From assembly GCA_937934305.1 (NCBI GenBank), contig CALHAG010000001.1, positions 112,659-176,658 on the forward strand: a DNA stretch of 64,000 bases. Reading direction: 5' to 3'. The position numbers and the translations under genes are program-made. Origin of the DNA: Candidatus Caldarchaeum subterraneum. GTDB lineage: Archaea > Thermoproteota > Nitrososphaeria_A > Caldarchaeales > Caldarchaeaceae. Shown here one piece after another: positions 59,305 to 64,000 of the stretch (its first letter is position 1; the number at the start of each line of letters is the position of its first letter). The notes below the pieces were generated by a model. It made no database searches. It was not told where the DNA came from and saw nothing but the letters and a program-made list of their open reading frames with translations.

Positions 59305-60000
59305 TTAGAGGGGTATAAGGTTTTGTTCTATGTAGCAGAGCACGCGTGAGACGATTGTCCAGGCTTCGAGGGGGGTTTTGTGGATGGCGAGGCTTTTGTC
59401 GGCGAGCGCTTTGGTCTCGGACGTGAAGTCGCCGTGGGGAAAACAGCCAACCATAATCAGGGGCCTTGCGTGGCCGGCCAAGGCTGCGGAAAATCCCAGA
59501 GCATTCACATACTCTCCTTTCTCAGTCAACAGAATTTTCGTCGATGGGTTGAGGGATTCTGTCAAGGATTTGAGAGATTTTTTCTCACACCTTAGCAGCA
59601 TCTCACCTGTCTCGGACCTTATCTCACCCTCCGCGAAAAGCTTCTCCACAACACCCTTAAACCGGTCATACACACGGGGGAGCCTCACACACGGGTTCAC
59701 ATATATGACGAGGCCGCCTCTTGTCGAGACATATGTCTCCAGCTTGTTGGCTTGGTTGAGAGGTGAGCCAAGCGCCTCCAGCAAACAGAAGTGGACAATA
59801 TCGGGTCTGCCGCGTTTCTCGGCGTCGGGGAGCTTTTTCATGGCGAAGTGGTGATAGGACCTGTCAAGCAGTATCTGGCCCGGCTTTTTCCCACGCCGCT
59901 CAGCATCCTTCACAACAGCGGGATGACCCTGTATCTCTGGTGGAACAGTCTCGAGAGCAGCCTCCGCCAAAACCAGAAAAACCTTCTCCAGCAACAACAA
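59305..60000 (-). CDS. nep1: Ribosomal RNA small subunit pseudouridine methyltransferase Nep1
   Basis: Nep1 (Emg1) methylates a pseudouridine in 16S rRNA and helps assemble the small subunit. The 231-residue SPOUT-fold protein has RGRPDIVHFCLLEALGSPLN, a central arginine-containing RLPRVYDRFKGVVEKLF, and the knot region GHARPLIMVGCFPHGDFTSE. The length is normal for archaea. Divergent from rnp4, whose start lies 37 bases away. Confidence 0.93.
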   Translation of the reverse strand: MLLLEKVFLVLAEAALETVPPEIQGHPAVVKDAERRGKKPGQILLDRSYHHFAMKKLPDAEKRGRPDIVHFCLLEALGSPLNQANKLETYVSTRGGLVIYVNPCVRLPRVYDRFKGVVEKLFAEGEIRSETGEMLLRCEKKSLKSLTESLNPSTKILLTEKGEYVNALGFSAALAGHARPLIMVGCFPHGDFTSETKALADKSLAIHKTPLEAWTIVSRVLCYIEQNLIPL

Positions 60001-60036
60001 ACAAATAACAATAGGTGGCTATATGGTTGAACACGG

Positions 60037-60372
60037 TTGAGAGAGGAGAGGCAGAGGGCCCTCAAGCTTGTGAAAAAGATTCTCGACTTTGCAGAGACTA
60101 TTCACCCGGAGGATAGTGAGAAAGCCGTTGAAGCGGTAAGGCTTGCGATGCGGATTGCGCAGAAAACGAGGCTGAGGCTACCAACATATCTCAGAAGACG
60201 CTTCTGCAGAAAATGCGGAACACCTTGGACAGGGCCCTCCACATTCTCCGTGAGAGTGAGAGGAAACCGTGCAACACACGTCGTCATACGCTGCAAAAAA
60301 TGCGGCCACACGAGAAGGTTCTACGCCCTGAAAAAGCGGCGGAAAACACCCAAACCCACCAAGCTAACCTAA
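60037..60372 (+). CDS. rnp4: RNase P protein component 4 (Rpp21 homologue)
   Basis: The 111-residue protein has a basic N-terminal helix region and a zinc ribbon with FCRKCGTPWTGPSTFSVRVR and IRCKKCGHTRRFYALKKRR, as in archaeal Rnp4. It stabilises RNase P RNA for tRNA 5' processing. TTG 60037 is the start; a nearby ATG is closed by a stop. Confidence 0.92.
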   Translation: MREERQRALKLVKKILDFAETIHPEDSEKAVEAVRLAMRIAQKTRLRLPTYLRRRFCRKCGTPWTGPSTFSVRVRGNRATHVVIRCKKCGHTRRFYALKKRRKTPKPTKLT

Positions 60373-60414
60373 ACACCCCCCTGAATGCATCAACTCATGA
60401 TTTGGTTCGCTCTT

Positions 60415-60455
60415 GAGCCGAAGTATCGGTGGTGATACTCGTTATTCAAAGGCTC
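60415..60455 (+). other. Nested hairpin upstream of the S19e gene
   Basis: Outer arms gagcc (60415-60419) and ggctc (60451-60455) enclose an inner hairpin gtatc-ggtggt-gatac (60423-60438). It lies in the 124-base gap between rnp4 and the S19e gene, before a ctttaag TATA-like element. It could be a transcript end of rnp4 or a small structured RNA. The asymmetry (3 bases left, 12 right) is similar to the one at 50452-50499. Confidence 0.3.
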
Positions 60456-60496
60456 TTTAAGTTCAAATAGGGACGGAGTGGGTTGTTTGGTCAGAG

Positions 60497-60928
60497 TTGG
60501 TCGACGTGGTGCGCGCCGTTGAGCCGGAGAAGCTGATAAACCGTGTAGCCGCATATCTCAAGAACAACCAAGTAGTTACTCCGCCGCCGTGGGCCATGTT
60601 CGTCAAAACCTCGGTTGCGCGGGAGGAGCCTCCCCGTAACCCTGACTGGTGGTTTGTGAGAGCTGCTTCGATTCTCCGTAAGCTGTATCTATACGGTCCC
60701 GTGGGTGTGTCACGGATGAGGAAATTCTATGGTGGTCGGCATCGTGTAGGCATGGCCCCGCCCTACTTCGCCAAAGGCGGCGGAGCAATCGTGAGAAAAA
60801 TTTTGCAGCAGCTGGAGAAAGCCGAGCTCGTCTCAACCGTGCCCAGAAAAGGCCGCGCCATCACACCAAAAGGAGTCAAACTCCTAGAGCAAGCCGCCAA
60901 AAGCATTCAGGCGGGCAAAGAAAGCTAA
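60497..60928 (+). CDS. rps19e: Ribosomal protein S19e
   Basis: The 143-residue protein of the small ribosomal subunit has TPPPWAMFVKTSVAREEPPR, NPDWWFVRAASILRKLYLYG, VSRMRKFYGGRHRVG and a C-terminal winged-helix part ending in KGRAITPKGVKLLEQAA. The start is TTG 60497. The stop overlaps the convergent small membrane gene by four bases. Confidence 0.95.
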   Translation: MVDVVRAVEPEKLINRVAAYLKNNQVVTPPPWAMFVKTSVAREEPPRNPDWWFVRAASILRKLYLYGPVGVSRMRKFYGGRHRVGMAPPYFAKGGGAIVRKILQQLEKAELVSTVPRKGRAITPKGVKLLEQAAKSIQAGKES

Positions 60929-61155
60929 AGATAATTCCGCAGCAGCAGAAACAATATCACCAAAGCGATGATCAGTATGGGCGAGGTCCCGACATACACG
61001 CCGTCCAGCTTCACACCAACCAGTAATAATGGATGAATTTTCTCGACGTCGCCGAGGTAGCGTGTGAGGAAGGGGAGCGCTATCAGGGCTGCGCCGACGA
61101 TTATCAGCAGGAGGCCGAGGAATGTTGTCCAACCCGTTAAAAGGTCCTGCTGCAT
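60925..61155 (-). CDS. Small two-helix membrane protein, DUF2905-like
   Basis: The 76-residue protein has two hydrophobic helices (FLGLLLIIVGAALIALPFLT and ILIIALVILFLLL) separated by a loop with LGDVEKIHP and VYVGTSP. The pattern resembles DUF2905 proteins, whose function is unknown. It starts directly after the stop of the phosphoribosyltransferase gene. Confidence 0.6.
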   Translation of the reverse strand: MQQDLLTGWTTFLGLLLIIVGAALIALPFLTRYLGDVEKIHPLLLVGVKLDGVYVGTSPILIIALVILFLLLRNYL

Positions 61156-61797
61156 CTATCCCACCTCCATAGAAGCTTTCCGCAGAATTTCCAGAACCTC
61201 TTCATCGCTGAGCTGGTCGAACCTTTCATAGAACTGGCCGATGGCGAAGAAGTTTGTCGGCGTCTCGAGTACGACGACGTCGTCGGCTATTTTCTTGAGT
61301 TTTTCAACTGTTTCGGGAGGTGCGACGGGGACAGCTACTATGACTTTTCCGGCGCGCTGGTTACGGGCCATGTGGACGGCTGCTTTCATGGTCAGCCCGG
61401 TTGCGAGGCCGTCGTCAACGATGACAACCCTCATGTCAATCAGCGGCGCCATGTTTCTGCCGCCTCTGTAGAGCATGGCCCGTCGCCGGACCTCCCGCAT
61501 CTCCTCCTCTGCCTTCTTCTCCACATACTCACGCGAAACACCCACTACCGCGGCAATCTCCTCGTCAACGAAAACTGTCCCATCCTCAGCGACCGCGCCG
61601 ACGGCGAGCTCAGGCTGACCCGGTGCACCAATCTTACGTGTAACCACCACGTCAAGCGGACACTTTAGCTCCTTCGCCACCTCATAGCCAATAACCACGC
61701 CACCTCGCGGAATCCCGAGAACCACACACATCCCCTGATAGAGCCTCTTCAGATATTTTGCAAGCCTCTGCCCCGCGTCAACCCTGTCAGCGAACAA
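61156..61797 (-). CDS. Phosphoribosyltransferase-domain protein
   Basis: About 214 residues of the COG1926 kind. FADRVDAGQRLAKYLKR is the usual N-terminus, GIPRGGVVIGYEVA follows, and the PRPP-binding motif is VVIVDDGLATGLTM. The reaction of this family is not settled. I start at TTG 61797 because the frame upstream (to 61839) contains a tttaaaaac TATA-like element at about 61822-61830 that fits a leaderless start here. Confidence 0.8.
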   Translation of the reverse strand: MFADRVDAGQRLAKYLKRLYQGMCVVLGIPRGGVVIGYEVAKELKCPLDVVVTRKIGAPGQPELAVGAVAEDGTVFVDEEIAAVVGVSREYVEKKAEEEMREVRRRAMLYRGGRNMAPLIDMRVVIVDDGLATGLTMKAAVHMARNQRAGKVIVAVPVAPPETVEKLKKIADDVVVLETPTNFFAIGQFYERFDQLSDEEVLEILRKASMEVG

Positions 61798-61857
61798 CAA
61801 CAAGAGAAAAACATGAGCCAAGTTTTTAAAGCTATTCACAACAGAAACGCGGCATGG

Positions 61858-63498
61858 CTAGATAATGCGCTGAAAGAGAACAAACAGCCAAATGAAGACG
61901 GCTAGTATGGCTGCTGCGAGGGAGAGGGCGTTGCTGCCTACGTAGTTGAGAGTGGCCAGCGTTACTCCAGCATCCTCAAGCTCAATCGAATAGGGCTTGC
62001 CTGTTATGGGGTTAATCATCCTCTCCACAGGCGCATACGAGTCGGTGAGAACGGGATATTCTTCGAGAGCGGGGATGGCTGTCCACTTGTTTGACACAAT
62101 TTTTTCAGCAAGCCACTCATCCTTAACACGTGAAGGTGTCTTCTCCAAGTCGCATGTCGTCGATGCGCAGGCGACGAGTATAAGGTTCTGGACAAAGCTT
62201 CCACCGCTTTCTGAGGCTTTGAAGACATATAGTTTGGGGAAAACCTGTGAAACGGTGCGGTACTGTGCCCAGAATATTTCTGACGTGTCGCCTGTGAGCG
62301 ATGCTATGAGGTTGGCGACTAGGACGCCGTCGCTGGCCATTTTCTGGCGGAGAAGCTGATAAAACTCGAGAGTCATTAGATGGAATGGGATATAGGTTTT
62401 CGAGTATGCATCCATTATTACCACATCGTATTTTTCATCGGTTTTTGTGAGAAACATTCGTGCGTCGTCTACGAAGACCCTCAGCCGACTGTCGTCGGGA
62501 ACGTGGAAAAATCTCCGCGCCGTCTCGACGACGTCGGGGTCTATCTCCACAACATCAACCCTTACTTCTGGATAGTTTTTGAGGAAGTATTTGGGGCCGC
62601 TGAGTCCACCTCCTCCGATGAAGAGGGTTTTTTCTGCGTCGGGTTTGAGTGCGAGTCCAAGTTCGAAGAAGCGTGTGTAGGGGAAGACGAGTTTCGCAGG
62701 GTCTGTCTCTGAGGTGGCGCTGTGCGGTAACCCGTTTAGGTAAAGGGTTACTATGTCGCCTTGTCGGACGACTGCGAGGCTGTTGTATAGGGTTTCACGG
62801 CTGTAGAGAACCTCTCCACCTGAAGCAGTCAATCCTTGTGCAAAGTAGCCTACGGGCGTCAACGCGATGAGCAGAAGCAGAGCCGTGAATATCTTCACCG
62901 TCTTGGAGAGATAGAGCGCCGCCGTTATCATGAGAACTGCTCCACTGCCCAATACAACTGTTCGGACGTCGAGGCTGGGGAGAAGCGCGAAGACTGTTAG
63001 GAAAGTGCCGGCTATGCTTCCAACCGTCGAGAGAGAGTAAATGTCTCCAGCCGAGACACCCACTCGTCCACGTGTCTGAGCAAGAAGCTTGACTGCGTAC
63101 GGTGAAACCATTCCCATGGGAATCGTCGGAGGTGCGAGGAGAAAAGTAGTCGCTATGAGCGGCCCTATTTTTTCATCAAGACTGGCTGCCGCGGCTGCTT
63201 CGAGGACCAGAGGTGAGAAGAAGGGTATGGCGAAGGTGAGCAACCCACCGGTGAACGCTATCGCGGCCAGCATGTTTACGCTCGGCCTCCGGTCGGCGAG
63301 CACACCGCCCAACCTGTATCCCACGGCCAGCGACGCCAAAACAACCCCAATCAGGCTTCCCCACACGAAAATCGTGTTCCCGAAAACAGGAGCGAGAAGA
63401 CGGCTTGCAGCCATCTCCAAACTCATCGCAACCGCTCCAGAGACAAAAACAACACCGTAAAACCCGAAACTCCTCAACCCACAAGCCACGGCAACCAT
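61858..63498 (-). CDS. Membrane-fused spermidine-synthase-like protein
   Basis: The 546-residue protein has about seven membrane helices in the N-terminal 220 residues (SLEMAASRLLAPVFGNTIFV marks the start). A spermidine-synthase-like domain follows (about 240-480) with GGGGLSGPKYFLKNYP, VDVVEIDPDVVETARRFF, DDARMFL and YDVVIMDAYSK. A last membrane helix lies near residue 525. Fused proteins of this type are common in bacteria and archaea. Whether they make polyamines is not established. The acidic VEIDPDV suits binding of an aminopropyl donor or SAM. Confidence 0.78.
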   Translation of the reverse strand: MVAVACGLRSFGFYGVVFVSGAVAMSLEMAASRLLAPVFGNTIFVWGSLIGVVLASLAVGYRLGGVLADRRPSVNMLAAIAFTGGLLTFAIPFFSPLVLEAAAAASLDEKIGPLIATTFLLAPPTIPMGMVSPYAVKLLAQTRGRVGVSAGDIYSLSTVGSIAGTFLTVFALLPSLDVRTVVLGSGAVLMITAALYLSKTVKIFTALLLLIALTPVGYFAQGLTASGGEVLYSRETLYNSLAVVRQGDIVTLYLNGLPHSATSETDPAKLVFPYTRFFELGLALKPDAEKTLFIGGGGLSGPKYFLKNYPEVRVDVVEIDPDVVETARRFFHVPDDSRLRVFVDDARMFLTKTDEKYDVVIMDAYSKTYIPFHLMTLEFYQLLRQKMASDGVLVANLIASLTGDTSEIFWAQYRTVSQVFPKLYVFKASESGGSFVQNLILVACASTTCDLEKTPSRVKDEWLAEKIVSNKWTAIPALEEYPVLTDSYAPVERMINPITGKPYSIELEDAGVTLATLNYVGSNALSLAAAILAVFIWLFVLFQRII

Positions 63499-63576
63499 AA
63501 ACTAAAATATGTTTCCGCAAATCACGCGGCAATACTTAATTACAGGAAACAGGACAGGGTAACAGGTGTAAACCGG

Positions 63577-63801
63577 ATGGGAGAAACGCTCTACGAGTCA
63601 CGTCCCCTTTACCAATGTGTAAAATGCGGCAGAGTCTTTGAGAAGGAGAAGCTTGTAAAAGGCCCTGACACACGCTGCCCCTACTGCACACCGGTGGTCT
63701 ACGTCATCAAGAAGGCCAAATCACCGACCGCGAAGCTCATCAAAACCTCTGAACTGGGGCGTGACCCCAGCCTCGAGCTCTTCGAAAACATGTACAAGTA
63801 A
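63577..63801 (+). CDS. rpoP: RNA polymerase subunit P (Rpb12-like)
   Basis: The 74-residue protein has one zinc ribbon, YQCVKCGRVFEKEKLVKGPD then RCPYC, followed by VVYVIKKAKSPTAKLI, as in archaeal RpoP. It is about 25 residues longer than the shortest RpoP proteins, with a C-terminal extension. RpoP stabilises the polymerase and takes part in open-complex formation. Confidence 0.85.
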   Translation: MGETLYESRPLYQCVKCGRVFEKEKLVKGPDTRCPYCTPVVYVIKKAKSPTAKLIKTSELGRDPSLELFENMYK

Positions 63802-63803
63802 GA

Positions 63804-63891
63804 CCGTGGTAACTGCTCCGTAACAACCACGGCACCTCTCATAATCCCAATCCTTGCAAAACGTAAAACAGGCCCTTATTCGACGGCCTGT
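63804..63891 (+). other. Two hairpins between rpoP and a partial membrane gene
   Basis: Arms ccgtggt/accacgg (63804-63810 and 63826-63832) and acaggcc/ggcctgt (63868-63874 and 63885-63891) can each fold. The first begins two bases after the rpoP stop and may end that transcript. The second finishes two bases before the next ATG and could mask its translation start. Confidence 0.35.
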
Positions 63892-63893
63892 GG

Positions 63894-64000
63894 ATGATAC
63901 AGCTTCAGCTTACACCGATTTTGGAGACGGTTCTCTGGATGGTCTCGGCAGTGGCCCTGTTTCTACTGCTGAGACTGTTTTTCGCACCTCTCGTGGACCT
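63894..64000 (+). CDS. Membrane protein, 5' part only
   Basis: An ATG at 63894 opens a frame to the right edge, encoding about 35 residues: a short polar start (MIQLQLTPILE) and a hydrophobic helix (LWMVSAVALFLLLRLFF). It looks like the first transmembrane segment of a membrane protein. Nothing more can be said from this part. Confidence 0.5.
   Translation, partial: MIQLQLTPILETVLWMVSAVALFLLLRLFFAPLVD

Noticed and set aside
1-64000. CRISPR arrays, insertion sequences, tRNA and rRNA genes
   Set aside because: I saw no regularly spaced repeats, no transposase or terminal inverted repeats with target duplications, and no clover-leaf or rRNA sequence in the intergenic regions.

Overview
The window is archaeal and looks like a thermophilic member of the TACK group, most like the Aigarchaeota (Caldiarchaeum-like); that lineage call is inference. 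The archaeal evidence is an Orc1/Cdc6 initiator beside an origin-like region, Nep1, RNase P subunit Rnp4, ribosomal protein S19e, RNA polymerase subunit P, an aMBF1-like factor, a UPF0148 zinc protein, an A-type ATPase proteolipid and a crenactin-like actin. TATA boxes commonly lie 25-35 bases before the start codon and TTG or GTG starts are frequent, as expected for leaderless transcripts. Genes are tightly packed, convergent pairs often overlap at their stops, and I see no tRNA, rRNA, CRISPR array or insertion sequence.

Layout. 1-937: 2-oxoacid:ferredoxin oxidoreductase (gamma, delta, start of alpha). 1012-4422: two paralogous nucleotidyltransferases facing a Bud32-like kinase. 4518-5852: TldE/PmbA-like protein. 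5833-9910: purine operon guaB-purA-purB. 9925-13151: nucleotidyltransferase, methyltransferase, endonuclease V and Orc1/Cdc6, then the candidate origin (13152-13740). 13741-15830: UPF0148, a metallopeptidase, the ATPase proteolipid and a membrane winged-helix protein. 16000-27129: a copper and redox island with a DUF411 protein, a Met/His-rich PepSY-like protein, a membrane winged-helix regulator, a NosL-thioredoxin fusion, two multicopper oxidases each divergent from a Bat-type regulator, an ABC exporter and SCO. 27179-29758: a sulfur-carrier cluster with cysteine synthase, a JAMM protease and a MoaD/CysO-like protein carrying a long extension after its Gly-Gly. 29803-42200: haem O synthase, a cyclic amidohydrolase, two molybdenum hydroxylase large subunits, isocitrate dehydrogenase and succinate dehydrogenase ACDB. 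42175-50379: PPAT, a secreted repeat protein with a membrane winged-helix regulator, crenactin with a coiled-coil partner and MscS, a VIT1-like transporter, MtnA and a RelE-type toxin-antitoxin pair. 50548-54478: an SQR-like flavoprotein and aconitase. 54529-58910: two convergent, paralogous, membrane-anchored metzincin-like proteases. 58963-64000: translation and RNA genes, a phosphoribosyltransferase, a membrane spermidine-synthase-like protein, RpoP and a partial membrane gene.

Working together. Aconitase, isocitrate dehydrogenase, succinate dehydrogenase and the 2-oxoacid oxidoreductase supply parts of a TCA cycle. Haem O synthase and SCO imply a haem-copper oxidase encoded elsewhere, so the cell probably respires aerobically. 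The copper island pairs extracytoplasmic cupredoxin enzymes with copper handling proteins and local regulators.

Most unusual items: the CysO-like precursor encoded beside its likely JAMM processing enzyme; the twin anchored proteases; the NirK-like oxidase with Ser at the catalytic Asp position and a fused cupredoxin and membrane anchor; the NosL-thioredoxin fusion; perfect palindromes in both oxidase-regulator intergenic regions; and purB, which has no ATG, GTG or TTG start that keeps its conserved N-terminus.
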